IMG/VR virus record: IMGVR_UViG_3300044996_000496
Coordinates: 23,579 to 87,578 of that record
Length of the DNA stretch: 64,000 nt
Origin: a virus
Direction: 5' to 3' (one strand)
A program made the position numbers and the translations under genes. Below are positions 8,003 to 16,524 of the stretch, piece after piece. The notes below the pieces were generated by a model that searched no databases, had not been told where the DNA came from, and saw only the letters and a list, made by a program, of their open reading frames with translations. Position 1 is the first letter of the stretch. The number at the start of each line of letters is the position of its first letter.

Positions 8003-8420
8003 AGATGAGATGATTAGATTCCAAAATTTGCTTGGGTCAATTACTGAGTCTGTATATGAGGCAGAAGTTGCATACAAAAGACAAGAATTGTTTTGCAAAA
8101 TTTTGGAGAGGGCGTTATTGGTTGAGGTGTTTGAGTCCGAAGAGGCGAAGTCTAAAAATTGGTCAGTAGATATGAAAAAGGCCAATGCGTTTCTTGCATC
8201 AATATCTAGGGAAAAACTTCTCAGTCGCCATGGAATAGATAAAATAATCCCGCCAGACAGGGCAACCTTTTCATTGTCAGAGGAAAAAGCGGTAGAGTTA
8301 GAGCTTGAGGCTTTGTGGAATCGTCTTAGAAACCGCATGGCGGCTATAAATGTTACAATAGATGTAGCTAGGAGCGGACTTTCATACGATAAGTCGGAGG
8401 CTGAAAACTATGCCAAGTAA
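7950..8420 (+). CDS. Hypothetical helical protein
   Basis: 156 residues, almost entirely charged helix, with heptad-like stretches ('FSLSEEKAVELELEALWNRL') and a C-terminal 'GLSYDKSEAENYAK'. A good ribosome site (GGAAGGG) lies just before ATG 7950. It overlaps the next gene by 11 bases. No family recognised. Genes of this size and composition upstream of terminase genes are often packaging or DNA-metabolism accessories, but nothing in the sequence fixes a role. Confidence 0.55.
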   Translation: MQGNELTLDRGAQRGFIRDEMIRFQNLLGSITESVYEAEVAYKRQELFCKILERALLVEVFESEEAKSKNWSVDMKKANAFLASISREKLLSRHGIDKIIPPDRATFSLSEEKAVELELEALWNRLRNRMAAINVTIDVARSGLSYDKSEAENYAK

Positions 8421-8727
8421 TAGGGGTGAGTTGAATTTATCCGCATATGAGGAGATTATTACAGAGGCTCGTAAGCTGGCTGAGGAAAAGTATAAGGGTT
8501 ATGGTCCTGATAATATAGGGGCTTTTGCTGATTTTGGATGTTTAGTCAGGGCAAATGATAAAATACAAAGAATGAAAACAATTTATTTGCGTCGCTTTAA
8601 TTCAGGAGTATCTGAAGATAAAGCGTTGGTTGGGGCCGTTCCAGACGAAAAGATAGATGATGATATTAAGGATGCTATTAATTATTTAGTTTATATGTTG
8701 ATGTGTCGGAGGGGACAGTGGATGTAA
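8410..8727 (+). CDS. DUF1599 / nucleotide-modification-associated domain protein
   Basis: 105 residues. The pattern 'YGPDNIGAFADFGCLVRANDKIQRM' followed by an acidic helix and 'DAINYLVYMLMCRRGQW' matches the DUF1599/Nmad1 family ('DYG..Ni..fg..g.LVR..DKi.Rl ... D..nYa...l...g.W'). These small helical proteins occur in phages and near modified-nucleotide biosynthesis genes. They resemble MazG-like all-alpha pyrophosphatases in their D/E-rich motifs, so a role in nucleotide metabolism is plausible. GGAGG 9 bases before ATG 8410 supports the start, and it overlaps the previous stop. Confidence 0.7.
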   Translation: MPSNRGELNLSAYEEIITEARKLAEEKYKGYGPDNIGAFADFGCLVRANDKIQRMKTIYLRRFNSGVSEDKALVGAVPDEKIDDDIKDAINYLVYMLMCRRGQWM

Positions 8728-9995
8728 ATGTAAGTAGTGTAAAGAATAATAAAATATGTAGAATAATACGCAATTGTTATCTTGAGAAGAATTTGTCTTG
8801 TGATATTTTTGTTGCCGGAGAATATCTTGTTGGGCAGCTAATTGGAGATAATAAATTAAATGAAATAAAAATAGTTTTTGATGGGTCATTACCTGATGAT
8901 AAGATTAGACGATTTGTCGAATATGTAATATCTTCGTTGGGATGGGTACATAAGTTTGATGATCATGATTTGTTAAATTTGATGTATTTTGACAAATATT
9001 CTGATAATAATGTATTGTTTAGATTTGTTGTTGATATTGAAAATGTTGTTTTTATTTTTTATGTTTATAAGAGTTGTAATTTGTTAAATGATGTATACGA
9101 TAGAGTTGCCGGGGGATTAAGCAATGATCTAATTTGTTATGATGTTAAATTAGACGTTGGCGTTGGGGTGGCCAGAAGTTGGGAACAGAACATAATTTCT
9201 CCAAAGGGCGATTATATATCGTGGATTAGGGATGATTTTAGTAGAATTATGAAAGTGTTTCGTTATGCTTGTGATTATAATTGTGATTTGTCGTATATGC
9301 TAACTGGATTTATTGGACAACTCGTTGACTCAAAAGATTCTGAGTTTATTAACTATTTTAAGTTTGATAATTTTGCTGCGTATAGGGCAGAATTTATAAA
9401 ATGCATTATGTCGGACAATGCTAGTAAAATTTTCACTAGATTGCATGATTGTGGAGTTTTAAAGTATATTCTTCCGCAGGTTTCCATTCTATCAACAATT
9501 AAACAAAATAAACCAACAGCAAATAATGCATTTATTCACACAATGCAGGTTTTAAAGTTGTGTCCTAGAGATCTTGGGCTTAGAATAGCTGCAATTTTTC
9601 ATGATGTCGGGAAGTATGAAACCAATTCGGCTGTTGATGATAGATTTTATAGACATGAGGTGATTAGCTCAAATAAAGTAATCAAATGGTTTAAATGTAC
9701 TGGGTTTGGATCGCAAATTATTGATGGTAATGTTGAGTTTGTTGTTCCAGTTGTTCCAATATTAATTTCTAATCATATGCATATAGGTGGTTTGGTCAAA
9801 TCTGGTGTAATTACATCAAATGCGGTCTCAAGACTTCATACTAGGTGCAGAGGTGAGCATTTAAGATCTGTACTGTTAGCAATGTATGATAGACTATGTA
9901 GCGTTAAAGAAGAAAATAGGGTTAATGAGTCAATAGAATATTATAGGTTAATTTTTGAGCTTAACAAAAGGGAGCTTGAGCTTAAACATGGATGA
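8718..9995 (+). CDS. CCA-adding-enzyme/poly(A)-polymerase family protein with HD domain and decayed catalytic head
   Basis: 425 residues with the domain order of HD-containing tRNA nucleotidyltransferases: head (1-150), neck/body (about 165-270, including 'RIMKVFRYACDYNCDLSYML' and 'LHDCGVLKYILPQ') and HD phosphohydrolase (about 270-400; 'NAFIHTMQVL', 'AAIFHDVGKYETN', 'RFYRHEVIS'). The head keeps the fold but not the active site. Where the family has 'GGxVRDxLLG' it has 'AGEYLVGQLIG', and where it has 'DxD' it has 'NEIKIVFDG', so nucleotide transfer is unlikely. The HD ligands look intact, and in E. coli Cca the HD domain has cyclic phosphodiesterase and phosphatase activity. GTG 8718 is preferred over GTG 8703 because GGAGG lies between them. 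Confidence 0.75.
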   Translation: MDVNVSSVKNNKICRIIRNCYLEKNLSCDIFVAGEYLVGQLIGDNKLNEIKIVFDGSLPDDKIRRFVEYVISSLGWVHKFDDHDLLNLMYFDKYSDNNVLFRFVVDIENVVFIFYVYKSCNLLNDVYDRVAGGLSNDLICYDVKLDVGVGVARSWEQNIISPKGDYISWIRDDFSRIMKVFRYACDYNCDLSYMLTGFIGQLVDSKDSEFINYFKFDNFAAYRAEFIKCIMSDNASKIFTRLHDCGVLKYILPQVSILSTIKQNKPTANNAFIHTMQVLKLCPRDLGLRIAAIFHDVGKYETNSAVDDRFYRHEVISSNKVIKWFKCTGFGSQIIDGNVEFVVPVVPILISNHMHIGGLVKSGVITSNAVSRLHTRCRGEHLRSVLLAMYDRLCSVKEENRVNESIEYYRLIFELNKRELELKHG

Positions 9996-10158
9996 TGATA
10001 TTGTTGATGGCGATTCTGAGTTTATTGATGCCATAAGTGGGCCATGCATCAATCGTATAAAACGAAAAATGAAAAAGATAAAAAAGAAAAAATTATGGCC
10101 GGGGAGGAAGCAAATTATTGACAATGAAGAAGAGGGACAAGAAGGAGCCGATAAGTAA
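9988..10158 (+). CDS. Small charged hypothetical protein
   Basis: 56 residues from ATG 9988: an acidic N terminus ('MDDDIVDGDSE'), a very basic middle ('RIKRKMKKIKKKK') and an acidic tail. The basic block could bind nucleic acid. It overlaps the end of the previous gene by 8 bases and the start of the next by about 40. The ribosome site is weak (GGGAG 14 bases upstream), so it may be translated by coupling. No family recognised. Confidence 0.4.
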   Translation: MDDDIVDGDSEFIDAISGPCINRIKRKMKKIKKKKLWPGRKQIIDNEEEGQEGADK

Positions 10159-10576
10159 ATCTAAGGGGCATATTATTGTTGGTGAGATTTTAAAGAATAT
10201 GTTCCCTATCAGTAAAATTTATGAAGAATATAAATATAATAGATTGTTATTAATGTTTTATAAGAAAAATTCATTTGTGGTTAGGGATAATGCATTAATA
10301 GCAAAAGCTGGTCGCCTAAGGGCTGATTGGGTGGTTTTGGATAAAAGGTTGATAGTTGAAATTCAGGGTGATCAGCATTACGGTCCAGTTAGGTTTGGTG
10401 GAAGTGTCGATAGTTCTGAAATGAGATATTATGATCAAAAAATAAATGACAATACAAAAAGAATTATAGCAAATGAGATGAATTGGTTGTTGGTTGAGAT
10501 TCCATATATACATGGAGTTAGTTTGAATGAAAATTATGTGAGGGGGATAATAACAAATACCTTGTTGTCTTCATAG
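10118..10576 (+). CDS. PD-(D/E)XK-like nuclease
   Basis: 152 residues. The core 'LRADWVVLDKRLIVEIQGDQHYGPV' has the order D-X(n)-ExQ typical of PD-(D/E)XK nucleases. It is followed by 'YDQKINDNTKRIIANEMNWLLVEIPY', the 'rD..K......g..l..I.y' helix-strand found in Vsr-like and DUF559/DUF2726-like small endonucleases. It probably cuts DNA; position just upstream of the terminase genes suggests recombination or packaging-linked processing, or a free-standing homing-type nuclease. The start is TTG 10118 (GGAGG 10 bases upstream) or ATG 10124. Confidence 0.6.
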   Translation: MTMKKRDKKEPISKSKGHIIVGEILKNMFPISKIYEEYKYNRLLLMFYKKNSFVVRDNALIAKAGRLRADWVVLDKRLIVEIQGDQHYGPVRFGGSVDSSEMRYYDQKINDNTKRIIANEMNWLLVEIPYIHGVSLNENYVRGIITNTLLSS

Positions 10577-10584
10577 GTGTAGAA

Positions 10585-11001
10585 ATGCAGAAAGGTATTG
10601 TAACTTCTAATATTCTGGAAGGCACAGATAGACTGGTTGTGCCTCCTGCGTTTTTTATTGCAAATTTTAAATCCAGGGAAGCCGAACCATTTCCAGTTTT
10701 GTATTATCAGTACTTACAAAAACCATATCACATAAGAGCCTTGTGTCGTTGCAAATGTTGTAAAACGTATATGTGTGAAAAAGTGCTGGAATATGGTCAG
10801 TACATTGGAAAGTATCAAACCAAATTTGGTTATTTGTCTCCTGGGATGTATGAGGGGATTGAGTTGATAACCATACCATTGAAAGAGTATCCCGGCTCTG
10901 TTGGTAGATTGTATAAACGAGTAGTTAGAATAGAAAATGTAATTGACATGTACGATGGGAGGTTTTTTGCGCACATAAGGGAACTAGGTGATATAAAATG
11001 A
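10585..11001 (+). CDS. Hypothetical protein with Cys cluster
   Basis: 138 residues, mixed alpha/beta composition, with a tight cysteine cluster 'LCRCKCCKTYMCEK' near residues 53-66 that may bind zinc or iron. No family recognised. ATG 10585 has a modest AGGTG site. The end overlaps the next gene (ATGA). It lies directly upstream of the probable small terminase and is likely co-transcribed with it. Confidence 0.55.
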   Translation: MQKGIVTSNILEGTDRLVVPPAFFIANFKSREAEPFPVLYYQYLQKPYHIRALCRCKCCKTYMCEKVLEYGQYIGKYQTKFGYLSPGMYEGIELITIPLKEYPGSVGRLYKRVVRIENVIDMYDGRFFAHIRELGDIK

Positions 11002-11759
11002 TAGAAAAAAAACTAAAAGTTAGTCAAAGTGAAATTGATGAGGTTAGAGATAAATTAATTGGTGCCAAGATTGAAAATGATATGACTGAAAATGAAAAAA
11101 AAGAAATAATGAATGAAATTGATGTAAAAATACAAAGAGCGATAGATGGATGGAATACTGCTCCAAAAGAATTTAAGATGAGATGTATGATTTTGTTTGG
11201 TGTTGATGAGAGTTGGCTTCCAAGGAACAGAAGAACTCATGATCAAACAGAGGTTGATGATATAGATACAAGTTATGATAGGGAAATGTTGTCTGGGCTT
11301 ACAAATAGGGAAAAGCGTATATTTAAACAAAGAGTTGAATCTTATAAAAAGGAATTTGATTTAAATGACTCATCTGATTATGCCATGATACTGCAAATAG
11401 TTGCGGATGAAGTTTTGCAGAGAAGATATATTAGAGACATACTTTTAGAAAAGAAAAATGATGTCAGTAAGTTAATTGATTTATTAAATAAGCGATTATC
11501 TTCTAACTTGGAGACTCTTGGTATTACTAGAAGTAAGCGTAAAGAACTTCAAGAAGAGCAGGAGGGGCACGTTGCTCAAATATCTGACTCTCTTGACGAG
11601 AAGTTAAGAAGCATAGCGAAAATTCATAAAGAACATATGGAAGAAGAAGATATGTATATGAAAATGAAAAACAGTAGATCTGGTCCTGTTAATGTTATTC
11701 CGTCTATGCAAGAACTTCAGGAAACAGCTGAAGAGTTTGGGTACGAGGCGAAAAGCTAG
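10998..11759 (+). CDS. Probable small terminase subunit
   Basis: 253 residues, nearly all helical. Position immediately before the large terminase (one base between stop and next start) and the central region 'MILQIVADEVLQRRYIRDIL' followed by 'LGITRSKRKELQEEQ' resemble small terminases of long-tailed phages of Gram-positive bacteria, where a helical oligomerisation region precedes an 'LGltR.qR' segment. TerS recognises phage DNA and loads TerL. An N-terminal helix-turn-helix is not obvious, so the call rests mainly on synteny and helical pattern. Confidence 0.6.
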   Translation: MIEKKLKVSQSEIDEVRDKLIGAKIENDMTENEKKEIMNEIDVKIQRAIDGWNTAPKEFKMRCMILFGVDESWLPRNRRTHDQTEVDDIDTSYDREMLSGLTNREKRIFKQRVESYKKEFDLNDSSDYAMILQIVADEVLQRRYIRDILLEKKNDVSKLIDLLNKRLSSNLETLGITRSKRKELQEEQEGHVAQISDSLDEKLRSIAKIHKEHMEEEDMYMKMKNSRSGPVNVIPSMQELQETAEEFGYEAKS

Positions 11760-11760
11760 A

Positions 11761-13368
11761 ATGGCAGATAATAGTATAAAATTAATGAAACATGAAAGAT
11801 ATTATTTGACCAACAGTGAGCAACTTATTGATTTATATAGAGCGGATCCCGTTATGGCTGCTCATGATTTATTGGGTATTCGTTTAATTTGGTTACAACG
11901 TATTGCATTGAGGACAATGTGGTTTAAGTTGTATGTTGCTTTAAACTGGGGGCGCGGAACCTCAAAAACATTTATTTTGGCATTGTTTTGTGTATTAAAG
12001 GCGATGCTGTACCCAGGTATGCGTATAGGTGTTTTTGCCCCAAGTTTTAGACAGCAGGGATTTATTTTTGATGAAATAGAACGTATGATGTCAAATAGCC
12101 CATTTTTGCGTATGTGTGTTAAGGGCGGGAAAATATCTAGGGGCCAAGGAAGAATTTACATGCAGATAGGAAAGTCTATGATCGAAGCTTTGCCGACCGG
12201 ACATGACGGCGGGAAGGCCAGGGGTAGACGTTATGGTGTTGTGGTATGTGATGAGTATGCGCAAATTCTTCCAGATATAATTAAACTTGTTATAAGACCG
12301 ATGTTGAACATTAAAATTGGTGGAGTTTCTAACCAGTTTATAGTTGCCTCGTCTGCATTTTATAAATGGAATCATTTTTATGGATTATGGTGTCATTATA
12401 AAGTTATGGAGGAGAAGTTTCCAGAGCAGTATGGTGTTCTTGATTTTGATTATAGAGATATATTAATGACTAAGAATTCTCCGTTTGAAGTTGATACATC
12501 GATTATAGATGCACAAAAAAGTGACATGCCACATGAGCTTTTTTTGATGGAAAATTTGTCTGTGTTTCCAGATGAAAGTGTTGGATACTTCCCAGCAAAG
12601 CTTTTGGAGGAGGCCACACCGAAAAGAACTCCTATTGCAATAGAGCCAAATAAAGGGGATCACGACGGTATTTATACTCTTGGGATTGATTGTGCTCGAA
12701 CAAAGGGCGGGGACAATTTCTCTGTTGCTGTTTCTAAGGTAGTCGGTGGCAAAATACACTTGGTTAGGCTTGAGTCAATGAACGGCAAACCATTTCAGGA
12801 GATGGTATATCTAATTAGAGTGCTGCTACGTGATTACCCGATGGCGCGTATATATAATGATTATGGTGGTGGAGGTCAGGCAATAACCGATTTGCTTAAT
12901 GAGCCGTGGGCCGACTATTCTAGTGGGAGAAGAGTGGATTATCCGCCAATTTTAGATATAGATGAATATGACGAGTATTCATCATATGAGGGTAATAGGA
13001 TTCTTAAGCAGTTTAAATTTAGTAATGATAGTAAATCTGCTATATTTTCATCCTTTAAGGCAGATTTGGAAAATGGTGTGTTTAAGTTTCCACTCGGTGT
13101 TTTTAAAGATGATGATCCAGATGTAGAGAGAATTGGTCTTGAGATTAAATGTGCAAAATCCGAGTTTATGGTTGTAATGACTGAGCCGACTAGTCATGGA
13201 TATAGATTTGTTACTCCAGAAAATATGAGAGATGATAGGGCGACTTCCATTATTTTATCTCATGCTGCTGCAAGAGATATTATGAAAATAGAGAGAGAGA
13301 CTGGTGAAGTTGAAGATGTTCCAATGCCGTCGGTTGGTGTTTGGGTTGGGGATAGAAGTACATTGTAA
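11761..13368 (+). CDS. terL: Large terminase subunit (packaging ATPase/nuclease)
   Basis: 535 residues. The N-terminal ATPase has a variant Walker A 'NWGRGTSKT' near residue 62 and Walker B 'VVVCDEYA' near residue 160, with an SSAF coupling-type motif after it. The C-terminal RNase H-like nuclease begins at 'LGIDCARTKGGDNF' near residue 308, with a further acidic 'IYNDYGGGGQA' and 'DDRATSIILSHAAA' toward the end. These are all hallmarks of TerL. The protein pumps DNA into the procapsid through the portal and cuts it. ATG 11761 is chosen because it follows the small-subunit stop directly; an upstream in-frame extension would overlap that gene by 68 bases. Confidence 0.93.
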   Translation: MADNSIKLMKHERYYLTNSEQLIDLYRADPVMAAHDLLGIRLIWLQRIALRTMWFKLYVALNWGRGTSKTFILALFCVLKAMLYPGMRIGVFAPSFRQQGFIFDEIERMMSNSPFLRMCVKGGKISRGQGRIYMQIGKSMIEALPTGHDGGKARGRRYGVVVCDEYAQILPDIIKLVIRPMLNIKIGGVSNQFIVASSAFYKWNHFYGLWCHYKVMEEKFPEQYGVLDFDYRDILMTKNSPFEVDTSIIDAQKSDMPHELFLMENLSVFPDESVGYFPAKLLEEATPKRTPIAIEPNKGDHDGIYTLGIDCARTKGGDNFSVAVSKVVGGKIHLVRLESMNGKPFQEMVYLIRVLLRDYPMARIYNDYGGGGQAITDLLNEPWADYSSGRRVDYPPILDIDEYDEYSSYEGNRILKQFKFSNDSKSAIFSSFKADLENGVFKFPLGVFKDDDPDVERIGLEIKCAKSEFMVVMTEPTSHGYRFVTPENMRDDRATSIILSHAAARDIMKIERETGEVEDVPMPSVGVWVGDRSTL

Positions 13369-13382
13369 TTTCGGGTGGTATT

Positions 13383-15059
13383 ATGGAGAGTAAAGTTGGC
13401 GCTCGTCCTGACAGTAACCAGGTTTGCGTTGATAGGCGTAAGCGTGAGGTTAAGTTTGTAGAACAGGTTACTGGACAAAAGGTTGAATATGGTATGAATA
13501 GCAGGGACGAGCTTGGTGGTCCTGTTATTGTTTATTATTCTGGTGATGGTCAAAAACTCGGCTCCAGCAGAGATATGCACGATTCTTCAAAATCGCATGG
13601 TGATATTGATCCTGTTGTTGGATTTGTAGTTCCAAGAAAACAACAAACTGCTATTAAGTATTTAGACGAGGCTAGGGAGTATAATGATCAAAATGCAACA
13701 ATAAATAAACAAATGGAATTATCCAATAAATTATATTTAAATGAGGGAGTTATAGGAACTGCAATAGATATTTTGGTTGAGTTTGCTGTTACTGAACCAT
13801 ATTGGGAGAATGTAGATAACCAAAACGCTCTTGAAATATTAAATCAGTGGAAAGATTATTTAAATTACGGGAAACCGAATATAGTTCAGGGAATAGAGGG
13901 GTTGAGTCGCGAAATGGCTTTAGATTGGTTTATTTGTGGCAATGTTTTTCCGTTTGTATCTTGGAGTTCTAAGGCTGGAAGGCAATTTAAGTTAAGAAGA
14001 GACAATGTGTCTCTTCCAGATTCTATATCGCTTTTAAATCCTCTTGCTGTAGAGATTCCAGATGGACCAGTTGAGTTTGGGCAAAAAGTAATTTTTCTTA
14101 AATTAAGTGATAAAGTTAGGGATGCAATTAAATATAAAGGAAACGATGATATTGAATTAAAAATTATTAGGGATAATATGAGTCAGGAATTGATAAATAG
14201 TATAATTAAATCAAAAGATGATAAATTGTTTATTCCAATTGATCCAAGATATGTTTGTCACCTAAGGAGAAAGGGAAGAAGCTATCAGCCATATGGCGTT
14301 CCGTACTTGACGAGATCATTTGGCGCAGTTGCCCATAAAAGAAAACTGAAAGCTTTGGACGATGCTACTACAGACGGTTTGATAAATAAAATTACTGTTT
14401 TTAAGATTGGTGATAAGGACAATCCTAAAACATGGAAGCCAGAGCGTATACGTGCATTTGCTCGCTTGTTATCTAGCCCGACCGCTACAATGTACCTAGT
14501 ATGGGCGTATGATATTGATAAAATAGAGGTTGGGCCTAGTGGAGATGTGCTAAATTTTGACAAGAAATATGAGAACGCAAACAGGGATATCCTTGAGGCG
14601 CTCGGGGTGCCGACCACACTTATTCTTGGGGCGCAAGGCGGAAACCTGCAGGACATTTGGGTTACTGTTTTGGCACTTCTTGAACGTCTTGAAGATTTTA
14701 GAAAAAATGCTGCTATATATTTTAGCAATATTGGTAGAGAAATTATGATAAATAATGGATTTGGTAATATTTATCCAAAGCTAGAATATGGTCCGGTAAT
14801 GCTTAGAAATGAAGAAAAGGTTAAAGATCTTATACTTAAGCTTTATGATAGAGGGTTGTTATCGTTTAAGACAGCCATACGTGATGCTGGTTACAGTTAT
14901 GAGAAGGAACTAAAGATAAGGAGAGAAGAGGCCAAAGAAGAGCTTGATAAAGTTTTTATGCGCAGAGATCTGCCATATTCTCCTGCAAAAAATAAACAAG
15001 AATTAAATAGCCCAGAAGATGGGAGACCTAGCGATTCGAGTGATGATGGCGTAAAGTGA
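13383..15059 (+). CDS. Portal protein
   Basis: 558 residues, directly after TerL. The middle contains the typical portal order: a helical wing with 'NKLYLNEGVIGTAIDILVEF', a 'WFICGNVFPFVSW' strand pair, 'SISLLNPLAVEIPDG', the 'GVPYLTRSF' loop and 'LEALGVPTTLILGAQGG' before long stem/crown helices. The N-terminal 90 residues and the C-terminal tail look disordered. Portal dodecamers occupy one capsid vertex and serve as the DNA channel and assembly nucleator. ATG 13383 has a GGGTGG-type site. Synteny is the strongest evidence, with the 'NPLAVEIP' segment in support. Confidence 0.85.
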   Translation: MESKVGARPDSNQVCVDRRKREVKFVEQVTGQKVEYGMNSRDELGGPVIVYYSGDGQKLGSSRDMHDSSKSHGDIDPVVGFVVPRKQQTAIKYLDEAREYNDQNATINKQMELSNKLYLNEGVIGTAIDILVEFAVTEPYWENVDNQNALEILNQWKDYLNYGKPNIVQGIEGLSREMALDWFICGNVFPFVSWSSKAGRQFKLRRDNVSLPDSISLLNPLAVEIPDGPVEFGQKVIFLKLSDKVRDAIKYKGNDDIELKIIRDNMSQELINSIIKSKDDKLFIPIDPRYVCHLRRKGRSYQPYGVPYLTRSFGAVAHKRKLKALDDATTDGLINKITVFKIGDKDNPKTWKPERIRAFARLLSSPTATMYLVWAYDIDKIEVGPSGDVLNFDKKYENANRDILEALGVPTTLILGAQGGNLQDIWVTVLALLERLEDFRKNAAIYFSNIGREIMINNGFGNIYPKLEYGPVMLRNEEKVKDLILKLYDRGLLSFKTAIRDAGYSYEKELKIRREEAKEELDKVFMRRDLPYSPAKNKQELNSPEDGRPSDSSDDGVK

Positions 15060-15086
15060 TACATTAAAACTTAGGGGGTTAAACTG

Positions 15087-15464
15087 GTGGAGCGTACAGA
15101 AAATAAAAATGATAGTAATGGTAGATCATTTAGCATTATTGCCGTTATTACAATGTTAGTTGGATTTGCAACTATATGGAATGTGATGAACGCACAAATA
15201 AATTCACTTAAGAGTACCATTGATGCAATTGGTGTTAAGGCCGAGGCCCACTCATTTGTTGATAGTCACCCAGGTACTAGTGAAAGACTTGGCAGACTGG
15301 AAGAAAGATTATCAGCAACGGAGGCGTCAATTTGTCACACTCAAGATGTAGCCAATGTTAGACACCAGGAGATACAGATTGACACGCAAATGTTATGGAA
15401 AAAGGTTTTTGGTATCGATTATCCGTCCAGGGAGTATTGGCCGTTTAAAGGGGGATCAAAATGA
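15087..15464 (+). CDS. Membrane-anchored coiled-coil protein
   Basis: 125 residues. One transmembrane helix near residues 15-35 ('FSIIAVITMLVGFATIWNV') is followed by a coiled-coil region ('INSLKSTIDAI', 'RLGRLEERLSATEAS') and an aromatic tail. The layout resembles phage haemolysin-XhlA-like or spanin-like membrane proteins, but no such family motif is clear. GTG 15087 follows a GGGGG ribosome site. Its stop overlaps the start of the next micro-gene (ATGA), so the two are probably translated together, as for paired lysis proteins. Confidence 0.55.
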   Translation: MERTENKNDSNGRSFSIIAVITMLVGFATIWNVMNAQINSLKSTIDAIGVKAEAHSFVDSHPGTSERLGRLEERLSATEASICHTQDVANVRHQEIQIDTQMLWKKVFGIDYPSREYWPFKGGSK

Positions 15465-15568
15465 TTTTGTCATTTGTGTTGGTAGCGTTGGCGATTTTGT
15501 TTGCGTTTGAACCCAGGCTCGTTACCAACCATTTATATCATTTGGCTGATCGAATTTTTGGTAAGTAA
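15461..15568 (+). CDS. 35-residue single-pass membrane microprotein
   Basis: A short gene with strong support. AAAGGGGG lies just upstream of ATG 15461, the start overlaps the previous stop as ATGA, and the product has a hydrophobic helix ('LSFVLVALAILFAF') followed by an amphipathic basic tail ending 'HLADRIFGK'. The size and layout would suit a small holin, antiholin or lysis regulator, or a peptide partner of the coiled-coil membrane protein upstream. Function is not known. Confidence 0.5.
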   Translation: MILSFVLVALAILFAFEPRLVTNHLYHLADRIFGK

Positions 15569-15593
15569 TACTTATTTTCTTTAAGGAGGAAAT

Positions 15594-16388
15594 ATGTTTA
15601 AGAGAGTTGCTATAGCTATTATTTTATGTTTTGTTATGAGTTCTAATGTTTTTGCGGACGCTCTTTCAAACTATTATTTGCAACTTATTTATGAAGAGTT
15701 AAATGGAACTGCTCCATTGGGGCGCGGTGAAGCTGTAACTGACTCTATGCTCCTAGAGTGGATTCTTGATTCTTTGGAGGTTATAACTGTCCAAGATTCT
15801 ACTCAAATTTCTCTATATAATACTTTATTTGAGATTAAGGATTCTTTAGTATCTAAGTTAGATTCGGTAATTTCGTGTAATTTGATTTTGGCGGATAAGC
15901 AGGACTCATCTTTAGGCTGGCTTGGTTCTATAGATTCAACGGCCAATGATATGGAGGTTACTTTGAATGCAATACAGGCTTCTATCGATGATAGTGTTAT
16001 TGCCAAACTGAATCTTATCTTTAGGGAACTTGAACCCTCTGATACGATGGCGATATTCCAATATCCAAGTGCATCTCTTGAATTGAACGATTCTTTTACT
16101 GTTATTTTAGCGAATACGGATAGTAGCGTGTATTATCCTTCAAAGTTTTGGGGATATGATCTAGTAAAATATGGAACAAATGATGGACCAATTAGGGCCA
16201 TTTTACATTTTACAAGTGGTCATATTGATACTTTGGATATTCCATTTACTGGCCTGAGTCTTGGTGCGCAGGGGAGTTTTCTTCCTTCTGCCGTTTTTTA
16301 CCCAATGGAATTGGATTCGATTCGTATTAAGTGTACGGAGGCACTTGATTACTTGTCTATATTTTGGTTTGCTAAACATACTCAGTAA
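15594..16388 (+). CDS. Exported protein, paralogue A of the secreted island
   Basis: 264 residues with a clear Sec signal peptide (positive 'MFKR', hydrophobic core, 'SNVFA' before a likely cleavage near residue 22). The mature part has an Asp/Ser-rich helical region with repeated 'DS' turns (about residues 25-150) and a C-terminal beta domain containing 'YGTNDGPIRAILHFTSG', 'LSLGAQGSFLP' and 'MELDSIRI'. The same elements recur in order in the gene at 18178, so the two are paralogues. An excellent GGAGG site precedes ATG 15594. No known family is recognised. Export implies a role at the host envelope, or a virion protein that is routed through the membrane. Confidence 0.7.
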   Translation: MFKRVAIAIILCFVMSSNVFADALSNYYLQLIYEELNGTAPLGRGEAVTDSMLLEWILDSLEVITVQDSTQISLYNTLFEIKDSLVSKLDSVISCNLILADKQDSSLGWLGSIDSTANDMEVTLNAIQASIDDSVIAKLNLIFRELEPSDTMAIFQYPSASLELNDSFTVILANTDSSVYYPSKFWGYDLVKYGTNDGPIRAILHFTSGHIDTLDIPFTGLSLGAQGSFLPSAVFYPMELDSIRIKCTEALDYLSIFWFAKHTQ

Positions 16389-16400
16389 TGGAGTGTGAAA

Positions 16401-16511
16401 GTGGGCGACGACGAAGGTTGGGACATTTTCACCGTATGTTTTAGAAATTTTGTTATTTTTGTTGTTTGTATTTTTATTGCCGTTGTCGTTATTTCTTATG
16501 TTTGTAAATAA
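16401..16511 (+). CDS. 36-residue membrane microprotein
   Basis: GTG 16401 has GGAG 7 bases upstream and the frame runs to TAA at 16509-16511. The product has a short acidic N terminus ('VGDDEGWDIF') and then one very hydrophobic helix rich in Val/Ile/Phe ending 'SYVCK'. Despite its size, the ribosome site, the exact fit between neighbours (12 bases after one stop, 13 before the next start) and the acidic-outside/hydrophobic pattern make it likely to be real. It resembles the other microprotein at 15461 only in being a single-pass membrane peptide. Confidence 0.45.
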   Translation: MGDDEGWDIFTVCFRNFVIFVVCIFIAVVVISYVCK

Positions 16512-16524
16512 GGAGTGGTTTGAC

